The notes: a model not told the origin generated them from the sequence alone. A stretch of 64,000 bases of DNA from SHZL01 sp963784425 (GCA_963784425.1 CAWARM010000011.1:620001-684000), one strand, 5' to 3'. Counted from the first letter of the stretch, positions 33,451 through 43,455 are shown. A program made the numbers and translations.

Positions 33451-34515
33451 TCAAATGCCAAGCGGGTTATCCGGGTTCACCCCCGGCATATACTGTTTGT
33501 TGCGGTCCAGGTTGGTCAGGCGGTAGATCAGGCCCAGCCAGTTATTGAAAATGGCTTTTGCGGTGTCGCCCCAGGTGTTGTCGAGCAAGGGTTCGACCTC
33601 GTGTTCAAGAAAATCCGGAGCGGGCATTCCGCCTGCAGTTGCGGCCACGGCCTCTTCGACAAATCGCTGCGCGATCGCCTTGGCCTCTGCTGACAGGTAA
33701 TTCTCCGGGTACGGCGGCGGCGTGTCCAACTCACCACCAAGGAAGCGCAGAACTTCCCGCTTGTATTCCTTTAACAGGCTGTTGCTATCGTACTCCGGGT
33801 GTCCCTGAAAATAGAGCACGCGAAAGCCGTCAGGACTGACCGCCATGTGCACACCACCATTGGTACTTTCAGCCAGCACGGGCAAGCCAGCTGCTTCCAG
33901 CTGTGCCCTGGAGATATCGTTATAACGTGAATGTGGCGCATCGAACCGTGTGTTGATATCCCGCAACAAGGGGTGCTCAGGTTGTACCACCCGGTGACTA
34001 TACACACCCCACCTCTTGGACGGCAGAGGCTGTCGATCAATCCCATGCTGGTGCTTGAGCAAGGCATGTGTAGCCAGGCAGGAACATAATGTTGAGGCAA
34101 CGTTAGTCTCGGCCCAGCTCACAACTTCCATCAACGGCTCCCAAAATGCCTCCTGGTCCAGGGCCGGATTGACAACATTCGCCCCGGTAATTATCAAGCC
34201 GTCCAGCCCTTCACGCTTCAATTCATTGAAATCGCAATAATACTCGTCAATGTATGCCCGGGCGTGGTGGCTTCTGTTCAATCCCGGCAGCGAGAACGGG
34301 TACACGTAAAACTGTGCAATGCGATTACAGTTTCCCACCAGCCGGATGAACTGGCGCTCGGTGGCTTCCAGGGCGGCATCAGGCATCATATTGAGAAAGC
34401 CGATATGCAATTCCCGAATGTCCTGGCGAAGCGCCCGTTCCAGAGGAATTACTTCGTGACCCAGTTCACGCAGCCTGGAAAAGGTGGGCAGCTTCAGATG
34501 TTCAACCAATGGCAT
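33451..34515 (-). CDS. metA: MetA-family homoserine O-acyltransferase
   Basis: A 354-residue protein with the MetA glutamine-amidotransferase-like fold. The catalytic Cys is in STLCSCLATHALL, the His-Glu pair is in YFQGHPEYDSNSLLKEY, and GLIITGANVVNPALDQEAFWEPL matches the acyl-CoA loop. At the place where Glu (succinyl) or Gly (acetyl) sets acyl choice in studied enzymes (E. coli position 111), this sequence appears to have Ala, so the acyl donor is uncertain. It has a C-terminal segment longer than E. coli MetA. It is followed by metY. A MetX-type enzyme for the same step is encoded at the left edge of the window. Confidence 0.85.
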   Translation of the reverse strand: MPLVEHLKLPTFSRLRELGHEVIPLERALRQDIRELHIGFLNMMPDAALEATERQFIRLVGNCNRIAQFYVYPFSLPGLNRSHHARAYIDEYYCDFNELKREGLDGLIITGANVVNPALDQEAFWEPLMEVVSWAETNVASTLCSCLATHALLKHQHGIDRQPLPSKRWGVYSHRVVQPEHPLLRDINTRFDAPHSRYNDISRAQLEAAGLPVLAESTNGGVHMAVSPDGFRVLYFQGHPEYDSNSLLKEYKREVLRFLGGELDTPPPYPENYLSAEAKAIAQRFVEEAVAATAGGMPAPDFLEHEVEPLLDNTWGDTAKAIFNNWLGLIYRLTNLDRNKQYMPGVNPDNPLGI

Positions 34516-34598
34516 CGGCGAAGTTTACCCTTATTCCCACGACAATTTCGAGGTCCGCGAAGATTTCGTTGGGGATGAAGGAGCTGATGCGTTGCGCA

Positions 34599-34628
34599 TA
34601 AAAAAGCCCGGTTTCCCGGGCTTTTTTA
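34599..34628. terminator. Intrinsic terminator after pnp
   Basis: AAAAAAGCCCGG (34600-34611) and CCGGGCTTTTTT (616-627) form a strong hairpin with a 4-base loop and A/T tracts on both sides. It can stop minus-strand transcription from pnp. It separates pnp from metA. Confidence 0.9.
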
Positions 34629-34659
34629 TCTGAATTTACAGCTGCGCGGTGAAGACGAT

Positions 34660-36753
34660 CTACTCACCCACCTCGGCCGCTTTCATCGACAAGCGAATGC
34701 GTCCCTGCTTGTCTACTTCAAGAACTTTGACCTTAACCATGTCTCCTTCCTTGACCACGTCGGTAACATTCTCGACGCGCTCGTCAGAAAGCTGGGAGAT
34801 ATGAACCAGTCCATCCCGCCCCGGGCTCAGGGTAACAAAGGCACCGAAATTCATGATCTTGATGACCTTGCCAGTGAAAACCTGCCCGGTCTCGATATCA
34901 GCGGTGATCTGCTCGATACGCTTTCGCGCTGCTTCGGCAGCTTCCTTGTTGACTGATGCAATCGTTACAGTGCCATCATCAGCGATATCGATCGTGGTGC
35001 CGGTTTCCTCGGTAATGGCGCGAATGGTTACACCACCCTTGCCGATAATGTCGCGTATTTTGTCCGGATGCACCTTGATCGTCATGAGGCGCGGAGCGTA
35101 TTCCGACATGGTTTCACGTGGCTTGGACAGAACCTTGTTCATTTCGCCGAGAATGAATTTACGCCCTTCATTGGCTTGAGCCAGCGCAATCTTCATGATC
35201 TCTTCGTTGATGCCTTCAATTTTGATGTCCATCTGCAGTGCGGTGATCCCGTCCTGCGTCCCGGCTACCTTAAAGTCCATATCACCAAGGTGATCCTCGT
35301 CGCCCAGGATGTCGGACAGAACGGCAAAACGATCACCTTCCTTGATCAGGCCCATGGCAATGCCCGCCACCGGCTGCTTGAGCGGAACACCGGCATCCAT
35401 AAGGGCCAATGAAGTGCCGCAGACCGAAGCCATGGAACTGGAACCATTCGATTCCGTAATTTCAGAAACAACCCGCAATACGTAGGGAAATTCCACAACG
35501 GTTGGCAGAACTGCTGTCACACCACGACGCGCCAGGCGCCCATGGCCAATCTCGCGGCGCTTCGGGCCGCTCATGAAGCCTGTCTCACCCACGCAAAACG
35601 GCGCAAAGTTGTAATGCAACATAAACGGGTCTTTATACTCGCCGTTCACCGCATCAATTATTTGTGAATCGCGCATGGTACCCAGCGTGGTCGTTACGAT
35701 GGCCTGGGTTTCGCCGCGGGTGAACAAGGCCGAACCGTGCGTACGCGGCAGGATGCCGCATTCAACCGAGATGGGTCGCACGGTGCTCAAATTGCGGCCG
35801 TCTATGCGCGGATTGCCGGCAAGGATGTGCTCGCGAACCAGGTGCTTTTCAACCTTGTACAGCAATTCGGAAACAGCACCCTTTGAAGGGGCGTTTTCAT
35901 CACCTTCCACACACAAGGCTTCGATAGCAGCATTCTTGGCTGCTGAAACGGCGTCATGCCGGGCCATCTTGTCAACGATGGCGTACGCTGCTTTCAGTCC
36001 CTGGCCGGCTACTGCCTTTACCCTGGAAAGCAAATCTTCATTAACTGGGGGCGCTTGCCAGGACCATGGCTTGATGCCTGCTTCTGCCGCCAGTTCCCGC
36101 ACTGCCTGGACCACTGTCTGCATGGCGCGATGACCAAATGTAACCGCGCCCAGCATGACTTCCTCTGACAGCAGTTTCGCTTCCGATTCGACCATCAACA
36201 CGGCCTTTTCAGTACCGGCAACAATCAGGTCGAGCTGGGAATTTACCAACTGGGTTGCAGTGGGGTTAAGCACATACTGCCCATCAATGTAACCCACGCG
36301 CGCTGCGCCCACGGGCCCGTTGAACGGGATACCGGAAAGTGCCAGGGCGGCAGAGGTTCCAATCAGGGCAGGAATGTCACCATCGACTTCCGGGTTGGAA
36401 GACATCAGGGTCGCAATGATCTGGACCTCATTCAGGAAGCCCTTGGGAAACAAGGGGCGAATGGGACGGTCAATCAATCGGCACGTGAGGGTTTCCTTTT
36501 CTGTAGGACGCCCTTCACGTTTGAAAAACCCACCGGGAATGCGCCCTGCAGCGTAGAATTTTTCCTGGTAGTTGACTGTCAGAGGAAAGAAATCACGACC
36601 GGCCTCAGCTTCTTTCCTGCCAACTACCGTCACCAACACCACGGTATCAGCCATGGTCACCATGACCGCGGCATCAGCCTGACGGGCTATTTGCCCGGTT
36701 TCCAGGATGACTTCGTGATCGCCGAATTTAAAGGTTTTTTTCAGTTTTTGCAC
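34660..36753 (-). CDS. pnp: Polyribonucleotide nucleotidyltransferase (PNPase)
   Basis: A 697-residue PNPase that degrades RNA 3' to 5' with phosphate and takes part in the degradosome. Two RNase PH domains are visible (ADTVVLVTVVGRKEAEAGRDFFPLTVNY with FYAAGRIPGGFFKREGRP, and SALFTRGETQAIVTTTLGT with GSSSMASVCGTSLALMDAGV). A KH domain (IRDIIGKGGVTIRAITEETG, around 560) and a C-terminal S1 domain (GQVFTGKVIKIMNFGAFVTL) follow. The start is GTG 36753, with AGGA about 8 bases upstream. It follows rpsO after a terminator-like hairpin, as in E. coli. Confidence 0.97.
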   Translation of the reverse strand: MQKLKKTFKFGDHEVILETGQIARQADAAVMVTMADTVVLVTVVGRKEAEAGRDFFPLTVNYQEKFYAAGRIPGGFFKREGRPTEKETLTCRLIDRPIRPLFPKGFLNEVQIIATLMSSNPEVDGDIPALIGTSAALALSGIPFNGPVGAARVGYIDGQYVLNPTATQLVNSQLDLIVAGTEKAVLMVESEAKLLSEEVMLGAVTFGHRAMQTVVQAVRELAAEAGIKPWSWQAPPVNEDLLSRVKAVAGQGLKAAYAIVDKMARHDAVSAAKNAAIEALCVEGDENAPSKGAVSELLYKVEKHLVREHILAGNPRIDGRNLSTVRPISVECGILPRTHGSALFTRGETQAIVTTTLGTMRDSQIIDAVNGEYKDPFMLHYNFAPFCVGETGFMSGPKRREIGHGRLARRGVTAVLPTVVEFPYVLRVVSEITESNGSSSMASVCGTSLALMDAGVPLKQPVAGIAMGLIKEGDRFAVLSDILGDEDHLGDMDFKVAGTQDGITALQMDIKIEGINEEIMKIALAQANEGRKFILGEMNKVLSKPRETMSEYAPRLMTIKVHPDKIRDIIGKGGVTIRAITEETGTTIDIADDGTVTIASVNKEAAEAARKRIEQITADIETGQVFTGKVIKIMNFGAFVTLSPGRDGLVHISQLSDERVENVTDVVKEGDMVKVKVLEVDKQGRIRLSMKAAEVGE

Positions 36754-36793
36754 TGGACGAATCCTGCTCAGAATGGTTTAAGGGCGTGTAAGC

Positions 36794-36823
36794 AAAAACC
36801 CAGCAGTACCGGGGTTCTGCTGG
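36794..36823 (-). terminator. Hairpin terminator between rpsO and pnp
   Basis: On the minus strand CCAGCAG and CTGCTGG enclose a GC-containing loop and are followed by GTTTTTGC. This matches the rpsO attenuating terminator position in E. coli; read-through would supply pnp. Confidence 0.75.
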
Positions 36824-36850
36824 AGATGTTGCCGCGTCGAGATGCAAGAA

Positions 36851-37120
36851 TTAGCGACGAAGACCAAGGCGTTCAATCAGGTCGCGGTAGCGTTGCAGAT
36901 CACTCTTTTTGAGGTAATCCAGCAAGCTGCGACGCTGATTCACCATGCGCAACAAACCGCGCCGCGAGTGGTGGTCACCCTTGTGGTTCTTGAAATGTTC
37001 TGTCAGGTACTGGATCCGACCGGATAACAAGGCTACCTGGACTTCAGGTGAACCGGTGTCGTTTTCCGACCGTTTATTTTCGCTGACGATCCTGCTTTTT
37101 GCTTCTGCATCGAAAGACAT
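36851..37120 (-). CDS. rpsO: 30S ribosomal protein S15
   Basis: An 89-residue S15, of normal length. It contains TGSPEVQVALLSGRIQYLTEHFKNHKGDHHSRRGLLRMV, the family hallmark, and ends QRYRDLIERLGLRR. It binds 16S rRNA in the platform of the 30S subunit. It lies between truB (162-base gap, likely containing a promoter) and pnp. Confidence 0.98.
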   Translation of the reverse strand: MSFDAEAKSRIVSENKRSENDTGSPEVQVALLSGRIQYLTEHFKNHKGDHHSRRGLLRMVNQRRSLLDYLKKSDLQRYRDLIERLGLRR

Positions 37121-37282
37121 GGTTCCGTCTCCATATCTAGAGCCCCGAAGCCTTTGAAAAAACCCCTGAATCTTTATACCTGTTGTCGGTTCTCACCTTG
37201 CAGGTACGGGTCTTTGCAAAAACTTCGAAGCCCCGGTTGAAATTAGCCGCCTATCTTAACGATGGAATGGCTTCTTAACAAG

Positions 37283-38215
37283 CTATTTCGCAGAATAGCC
37301 CGCTTTTTCGGGTCGAAGGTCCATCACGAACACACGCTGAGGGTGCAGGGTACCGTCCTGGCGAACTTCACCCAAACCCACGATTCCTCCCGGGCCGAAA
37401 ACCCGTACCTTCCCGCAGCTTTGTGCCCCGGGAACAGGGTTACCATGGCAAAAGCGCTCAGCGATCTCCTGGTCAAGCTCCACTGCCGGCCAACTGAGCA
37501 ATCCCGCATCCAACGGCAGTAGTAATTCACCCGCCCGCCCCTGCGCCACGGCCCCTTCAATTTCCGCCATGGAAACCATTCCAGAGGGAGAAAATGGCTC
37601 TACGGAAAGGCGGCGCAGCTCTTGCAAATAGCCACAGCAGCCAAGCGCTGCACAGATATCCTCGGCGAGAGTTCGGATATAAGTCCCCTTGGAGCAATTC
37701 GCCTCGAACGAGAGGTATGGGGACTGCCAGGAGACCAGTTCCAGCCGGAAAATGGTAACTGGGCGGGCCTCGCGTTCCACGCTGATGCCCCGCCGTGCCA
37801 ATTTGTACAGAGGCTGACCCTGATGCTTGAGCGCCGAATACATGGGAGGAATTTGCAGGATCTCCCCCAGGAACGATTCCAGGACCCGGTTAATCTCGCT
37901 GATGTCGAGATCCGGTACTTCCTGCTCCCTTATTACCTCGCCTTCGACGTCCCCGCTACTGGTCGCCTTACCCAGGCAGGCCACGGCACGATAGACCTTG
38001 CTGGCCGCCAGCATGTACGCAGCTGTCTTGCTGGCTTCCCCGAGACAGATGGGCAACATGCCAGTGGCAAAAGGATCAAGGCTTCCGGTGTGACCGCCTT
38101 TGCGGGCGTTCAACAATCTTCGAACTCTCTGCAAGGCCTGGTTTGATGACAGCCCGACGGGTTTATCCAGCAGGACTACGCCGTGGACATTTTCCCCGGA
38201 GCGTCTCTTGCCCAT
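37283..38215 (-). CDS. truB: tRNA pseudouridine(55) synthase TruB
   Basis: A 310-residue enzyme that makes pseudouridine 55 in the T-loop of tRNA. GVVLLDKPVGLSSNQALQRVRRL, then KGGHTGSLDPFATGMLPICLGEA with the catalytic Asp, and CSKGTYIRTLAEDICAALGC are visible. A C-terminal PUA-like region follows. Its ATG overlaps the rbfA stop at 38215. Confidence 0.97.
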   Translation of the reverse strand: MGKRRSGENVHGVVLLDKPVGLSSNQALQRVRRLLNARKGGHTGSLDPFATGMLPICLGEASKTAAYMLAASKVYRAVACLGKATSSGDVEGEVIREQEVPDLDISEINRVLESFLGEILQIPPMYSALKHQGQPLYKLARRGISVEREARPVTIFRLELVSWQSPYLSFEANCSKGTYIRTLAEDICAALGCCGYLQELRRLSVEPFSPSGMVSMAEIEGAVAQGRAGELLLPLDAGLLSWPAVELDQEIAERFCHGNPVPGAQSCGKVRVFGPGGIVGLGEVRQDGTLHPQRVFVMDLRPEKAGYSAK

Positions 38216-38601
38216 CAGTCCTGGCCTTCCTCGTCGGCCTCCTGCACGCTTCGATCTGCAGCAAGGGCAGCACCTATCAGTCCATCCATGTGGATTCCGG
38301 CTTCAACCGAGGCATCATGGTGAAAATGCAATTCAGGAACACTACGCATGCGCATCTCCTGCCCCAGGCGGTGCCGCAAATAGCCAGCCGCCCGCCGCAG
38401 GGCGGAGAGCGTAATCTCCGCTTTTTCCGTTTCAAAGACGGTTATAAAAACCTTGGCATGGGAAAGATCGCGGGTAACTTCAACGTCAGACAGGCTGATA
38501 AAACCAATCTCCGGGTCTTTGATCTCCTGCTGGATCAGCTGCGCCAGTTCCCGGCGAATTTGCCCGGCGACGCGCTCTGACCGATTGAACTCTCTTGGCA
38601 T
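38215..38601 (-). CDS. rbfA: Ribosome-binding factor A
   Basis: A 128-residue KH-fold protein for 30S maturation. It begins REFNRSERVAGQIRRELAQLIQQEIKDP and has SHAKVFITVFETEKAE and RHRLGQEMRMRSVPELHFHHD. It lies between infB (24-base gap) and truB (overlap). Confidence 0.96.
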   Translation of the reverse strand: MPREFNRSERVAGQIRRELAQLIQQEIKDPEIGFISLSDVEVTRDLSHAKVFITVFETEKAEITLSALRRAAGYLRHRLGQEMRMRSVPELHFHHDASVEAGIHMDGLIGAALAADRSVQEADEEGQD

Positions 38602-38625
38602 GTCAGCAGCACCGGCTCTCGGGCG

Positions 38626-41172
38626 TCAAAGGGTGCGAGCGACTTCGATGCGCTCGAAACATTCAATTTGGTCCCCGGGCTGGACATCGTTGTACTGTTT
38701 TACTCCAATGCCGCATTCCGTGCCGGACTGAACCTCGTTTACCTCATCCTTGAAGCGGCGCAGTGATTCAAGCACCCCCTCGAATATGACCACGTTGCCA
38801 CGCAATACCCGGATCGGATTTTTGCGCTTGACGATACCCTCCACCACGAGGCAGCCGGCGATTGCGCCAAGCCGGGAAGAGCGGAAGACTTCCCTGACCT
38901 CGGCCAGGCCAATGATGTTTTCCTTTACCTCCGTTCCCAACAAGCCATTGATGGCCTTGGTAACTTCATCGATTGCATCATAAATAACGCTGTAGTAGTG
39001 CAGGTCGAGCCCGTTGTCCTGGATGATTTTCCGGGCAGCGGCATCGGCACGGACATTGAATCCGATGATGATGGCACTGGAAGCCACGGCAAGAGACGCA
39101 TCCGATTCATTAATGGCGCCAACCCCGGAAGCCACTACATTGACCTGCACTTTGTCGTTGCTTAGCTTCACCAACGATTCGCGCAACGCTTCTGCGCTGC
39201 CCTGCACGTCGGCGCGAATCATCAGGTTCACACTGATCTGCTCTTCCTTACCCATGTTCTCAAAGAGGTTTTGCAGGTTAGACGCCTGTTGCCGGGCGAG
39301 TCGGGTCTCGCGCTTTCGTTCGTAGCGTTGGGCCGCAGCTTCGCGCGCTTTGCGCTCGTTGGTTACTACCAGAACTTCATCGCCAGCCTGCGGTGCGCCG
39401 GAAAGCCCGAGCACTACAACCGGCATCGAAGGGCCGGCAGATTCTATGGCCTCGCCTGTTTCGTTGAACATTGCCCGCACACGTCCGAACTCCTGCCCGG
39501 CAAGTATCATGTCGCCGCGATTCAGCGTTCCCTGTTGCACCAGGAGCGTTGCGACCGGGCCGCGACCTTTGTCGAGGCTGGACTCAATGACGGTGCCGCG
39601 CGCACGTGACTGTGGCACTGCCTTGAGCTCAAGGACCTCAGCCTGCAGCAGGATCGCATCCAGCAACTCATCGATTCCCTGCCCGGTTTTTGCCGAGACA
39701 TAGACAAAAATGTCCTGGCCGCCCCAGTCCTCGGCCAGCACTTCTTCTTTTGAGAGCTCCAACTTGACGCGTTCAAGGTCTGCATCGGGTTTGTCTATCT
39801 TGTTGACTGCAACAATGATGGGGACACGGGCTGCGCGAGCGTGCTGAATGGCTTCCACGGTTTGTGGCATTACTCCATCGTCTGCAGCGACAACCAATAC
39901 CACGATGTCAGTAGCCTGTGCGCCGCGCGCTCGCATGGATGTAAATGCCGCGTGTCCCGGGGTATCCAGGAAAGTAATAATTCCCCGCGGGGTTTTTACG
40001 TGGTAGGCGCCTATGTGTTGGGTAATTCCGCCCGCTTCACCCTCTGCAATGCGCGCCTCGCGGATATAATCCAGTAAAGAAGTCTTGCCGTGATCTACAT
40101 GACCCATGACGGTGACGACCGGCGGCCGGGCAACCTGTTCACCTGTAAGTTCTTCAACATCTTCAGCGGCCAGTTCCTGCTCGACATCTCTGGCGTCGGC
40201 GGCGACGGCAGTGTGGCCCATTTCCTCAACAACGAGAGTGGCCGTATCACGGTCCATGCTCTGGTTAATCGTCATCATCATGCCGAGATGCATCAGGGCC
40301 TTGATGACTTCGCCGGCCTTGACGGACATCTGCTTGGCCAGTTCAGCAACCGTAATGGCTTCAGGCAGGAATATTTCCTTGGTCATCGGCGCCGTCGGGC
40401 GGGAAAACCCGTGTTCCGCTGCCCGACCGGCTGGCTTGGCTCGCAGCCCTGGTTTGCTGCGGCGGCGAGCCACGGTCCCCTCGGCGACATGCAGTTCCTG
40501 GCGGCCATAGCGGGTAGGCGCTTTACCCTTGTCCTTGTCGCGGCGACGCTGATCGTCTGCCACTTTTCGAGTGCGTTCTTCTTCGCGCTGCCGCTCAAGA
40601 TCAGCATCACGCCGACGTGCCGCCTCCTCACGCAAACGCTCTTCTTCCTCCAGGCGCAACTTGTCTTCAGCAGCCTTTTTTGCCAGCTCTTCTTCTGTCT
40701 TGCGCTGTTCATCTTCGCGCTGCTGACGTGTCTTATCCGCCGAATCCAGCAGGCGCTTTTCCTCTTCTGCGCGCTCGGCACGTGATTGCTCGAGTATTCT
40801 CCTCGCTTCTTCCCGGTCCGAGTATTCAGCCCCAGCCTTTTCCTGAACAACTTCGCGCTTAACGTATGTGCGACTCTTCCGGACTTCGACGTTTACCGTG
40901 CGGGCGGTAGCCCTGGCGCGTGGCCCGGTTCCGGGTACGCGCAACTCACTGACCGATTTGCGCTTCAGCGTCACTTTCTTGGGTGCTGTAGCATCGCTGG
41001 CAGCCTTGCCATGGCTGGCGCGCAAGTATGCAAGCAGCTTTTTCTTATCGTCATTGGATACAGCGTCTTCGCCGGAAGTCGCTTCGATGCCGGCGTCCTT
41101 GAGCTGCGCAATTAACTTGCCAATATCTACACCCAGCACTTCGGCTAATTGGGCAACACTTGCGTTCGACAT
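38626..41172 (-). CDS. infB: Translation initiation factor IF-2
   Basis: An 848-residue IF-2, the GTPase that places fMet-tRNA on the 30S subunit. The N-terminal IF2_N domain (VAQLAEVLGVDIGKLIAQLK) is followed by a Lys/Arg/Glu-rich helical region (about residues 110-220) and a second IF2_N (PEAITVAELAKQMSVKAGEVIK). The G domain has GHVDHGKTSLLD, DTPGHAAFTSMRARGA and NKIDKPDA. The C-terminal domains end RIEVARTL. ATG 41172 has AAGGAG 6 bases upstream; a TTG 18 bases earlier is disfavoured. Confidence 0.97.
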   Translation of the reverse strand: MSNASVAQLAEVLGVDIGKLIAQLKDAGIEATSGEDAVSNDDKKKLLAYLRASHGKAASDATAPKKVTLKRKSVSELRVPGTGPRARATARTVNVEVRKSRTYVKREVVQEKAGAEYSDREEARRILEQSRAERAEEEKRLLDSADKTRQQREDEQRKTEEELAKKAAEDKLRLEEEERLREEAARRRDADLERQREEERTRKVADDQRRRDKDKGKAPTRYGRQELHVAEGTVARRRSKPGLRAKPAGRAAEHGFSRPTAPMTKEIFLPEAITVAELAKQMSVKAGEVIKALMHLGMMMTINQSMDRDTATLVVEEMGHTAVAADARDVEQELAAEDVEELTGEQVARPPVVTVMGHVDHGKTSLLDYIREARIAEGEAGGITQHIGAYHVKTPRGIITFLDTPGHAAFTSMRARGAQATDIVVLVVAADDGVMPQTVEAIQHARAARVPIIVAVNKIDKPDADLERVKLELSKEEVLAEDWGGQDIFVYVSAKTGQGIDELLDAILLQAEVLELKAVPQSRARGTVIESSLDKGRGPVATLLVQQGTLNRGDMILAGQEFGRVRAMFNETGEAIESAGPSMPVVVLGLSGAPQAGDEVLVVTNERKAREAAAQRYERKRETRLARQQASNLQNLFENMGKEEQISVNLMIRADVQGSAEALRESLVKLSNDKVQVNVVASGVGAINESDASLAVASSAIIIGFNVRADAAARKIIQDNGLDLHYYSVIYDAIDEVTKAINGLLGTEVKENIIGLAEVREVFRSSRLGAIAGCLVVEGIVKRKNPIRVLRGNVVIFEGVLESLRRFKDEVNEVQSGTECGIGVKQYNDVQPGDQIECFERIEVARTL

Positions 41173-41211
41173 AATTTGCTCCTTACTCAACCCGGGAAAA
41201 CCAACTGGTTT

Positions 41212-42708
41212 TTATTCGTTCTCTTCTGCAAACCAGGGCGCCCTGGCGGCCATGATCAATGCAGCCGCGGCTTCGTCGGTCATATCATCATATTCTGTCA
41301 GTTCATCCACCGAGAGCTCCGCCAGGTCCTCCTGGGTGCGGACCCCTTTTTCGGCGAGCCGGTACGCCAGTCGCTCGGTCATGCCCTCGAGTTCGACAAG
41401 GTCAGCAGCCGGCTTGTTCTCATCCAGGACCTCTTCCTTCGCGATCATTTGAGTCAGCAGGGCATCGCGTGCACGACGCCGGATTTCCTGCACCATTTCT
41501 TCGTCGAATTCTTCGATTTCCATCAATTCTGATTCGGGAACGTAAGCGACTTCTTCGATATTGCTGAAACCTTCCTGCACCAGGATGCTTGCCACATCCT
41601 CGCCAACATCCAGCCGCTTCATGAAGCGCTCCAGGATTGAGCGGGACTCCTCTTCGCTTTTCTGTACCGCCTGTTCGATGGTGAGAACGTTCAGGGACCA
41701 GCCGGTCAATTCACTGGCCAGTCGAACATTCTGACCACCGCGGCCAATCGCCTGGGAAAGGTTTGACTCTTCCACTGCTATGTCCATTGATTGTTTCTCT
41801 TCGTCCATCACAATGGAGGCGACTTCGGCAGGAGCCATCGCGTTGATGACAAATTGCGCCGGATTCTCATCCCAAAGAATGATGTCGATCCGCTCGCCTG
41901 CCAGTTCATTGGAAACCGCCTGGACTCTGGAACCACGCATGCCCACGCAGGCCCCAATGGGATCTGTGCGACGATCATTCGACCGCACTGCAATTTTTGC
42001 ACGCCGTCCAGGATCCCTTGCTCCACCCATGATGGAAATAAGCTCCTGGCCTATTTCCGGGACCTCCAGCTCAAAGAGTGCGACCAGGAATTCAACTATC
42101 GTGCGGCTGGCAAACAACTGTGGACCGCGGGCCTCTTCCCGCACTTCAAATAGATAGGCGCGCAAACGTTCGCCGGGACGCACGGTTTCCCCCTGGATCA
42201 TGTGGCGTTGGGAAATGAAGGCCTCTGCGTTGCCTCCCAGGTCGATGTAAACGTTGCCACGCTCCACACGCTTGACAATGCCATTCACCAGTTCGCCAGT
42301 GCGGTTGCTGTATGCCTCAACCACCTGCGCGCGCTCCGCTTCACGAACGCGCTGAACGATTACCTGTTTTGCGGTCTGTGCTGCGATGCGTCCGAATTCT
42401 GCATTTTCCATCGGCTCTTCGATGAACCCGTCAACCTCGACTTCCGGATTTATCTTCTTCGCTTCGCCAAGCAACAACTGGCTTTCCGCGAATTCGATCT
42501 CTGCATCATCCGCCAGAACCTGCCAGCGACGAAATGTTGCGTAATCGCCGGTGGCACGATCAATCGTCACGCGCACATCCCGCTCATCGTTGGTGAGCTT
42601 TCGTGCTGCAGATGCCAGCGCCGCTTCCAGGGCTTCGAAAATGACGTCCTTGCTGACGCCTTTTTCATTGGAAACTGCATCCACAACCAGCAGAATCTCT
42701 TTACTCAT
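41212..42708 (-). CDS. nusA: Transcription termination/antitermination factor NusA
   Basis: A 498-residue NusA. It has the N-terminal polymerase-binding domain, an S1 domain (GELVNGIVKRVERGNVYIDLGGNAEAFI), two KH domains (DPIGACVGMRGSRVQAVSNEL, SQAIGRGGQNVRLASELTGW), and two C-terminal acidic repeats (FSNIEEVAYVPESELMEI; DLVELEGMTERLAYRLAE). This gammaproteobacterial form binds RNA polymerase and nut RNA. It lies between rimP and infB. Confidence 0.97.
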   Translation of the reverse strand: MSKEILLVVDAVSNEKGVSKDVIFEALEAALASAARKLTNDERDVRVTIDRATGDYATFRRWQVLADDAEIEFAESQLLLGEAKKINPEVEVDGFIEEPMENAEFGRIAAQTAKQVIVQRVREAERAQVVEAYSNRTGELVNGIVKRVERGNVYIDLGGNAEAFISQRHMIQGETVRPGERLRAYLFEVREEARGPQLFASRTIVEFLVALFELEVPEIGQELISIMGGARDPGRRAKIAVRSNDRRTDPIGACVGMRGSRVQAVSNELAGERIDIILWDENPAQFVINAMAPAEVASIVMDEEKQSMDIAVEESNLSQAIGRGGQNVRLASELTGWSLNVLTIEQAVQKSEEESRSILERFMKRLDVGEDVASILVQEGFSNIEEVAYVPESELMEIEEFDEEMVQEIRRRARDALLTQMIAKEEVLDENKPAADLVELEGMTERLAYRLAEKGVRTQEDLAELSVDELTEYDDMTDEAAAALIMAARAPWFAEENE

Positions 42709-42758
42709 CGTGATTCGTCTCTCTGTCCGTTCATCAATTCAGTTTTCGCAAACCGGGT

Positions 42759-43232
42759 TCAACTTTTTGCAGCAAAAATGCTGTCGTAGTCGGGCACCAG
42801 TCGCGCCTTGGCAATATTGCCGTGTTTCAGTGTGACTTCCACGCCATCCTGCTCTATCAAAACCTGCTCGTCCTGCACACCGAGGATGCGGCCCTTGAAT
42901 TTTCTTCTGCCATCCTGTGGTGCAAACAAGCTCACCTGCACCAACTCTCCGGTGAATTGCTCGAATTGCCCGACGGTAAACAACGGCCGGTCCAATCCGG
43001 GCGATGACACTTCCAGCACATAATGTCCTGGAATGGGGTCTTCCACGTCGAGAAGTGCTGCCACCTCGCGACTGGTTTGTTCGCAATCTTCAACCGCAAT
43101 GCCTGCCGGTTTATCAATGTACAGCACCAACGCCGGGTTCTTCGGGTTACCACTGTATTCCAGTCCGACAAACTCGTAGCCCAGGTCCGTCACCAGCGGC
43201 TGCAGTAGCTCTGTCAGTTTTGTTACGTTCAA
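42759..43232 (-). CDS. rimP: Ribosome maturation factor RimP
   Basis: A 157-residue RimP for 30S assembly. It shows LVTDLGYEFVGLEYSG, AGIAVEDCEQTSREVAALLDVEDPIPGHYVLEVSSPGLDRPLF, and an Sm-like C-terminal domain. No ATG exists at the expected N terminus. The TTG at 43232 has GGAG 6 bases upstream and gives a length like E. coli RimP. The frame is open to a TTG at 43274, giving 171 residues. Confidence 0.92.
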   Translation of the reverse strand: MNVTKLTELLQPLVTDLGYEFVGLEYSGNPKNPALVLYIDKPAGIAVEDCEQTSREVAALLDVEDPIPGHYVLEVSSPGLDRPLFTVGQFEQFTGELVQVSLFAPQDGRRKFKGRILGVQDEQVLIEQDGVEVTLKHGNIAKARLVPDYDSIFAAKS

Positions 43233-43455
43233 ACTCAACTCCGGTCGACCGAAAGTCACATTTTCCGGGCACAAAAAAAGGGCACACCAGCCCCTCGCGA
43301 CAATCTACCCATACCGGAATCCTTCCGGAACAAGCCCATGGTTTCCGTTACGTTCGCGGCTTACCACGGTTCAATGCGAAATCATAAAATCATTGCATTT
43401 TCCATTGTGTCGCAAGTGCACATTCATGCCGGAAGCAAGAGCCTACCGGCAGATC

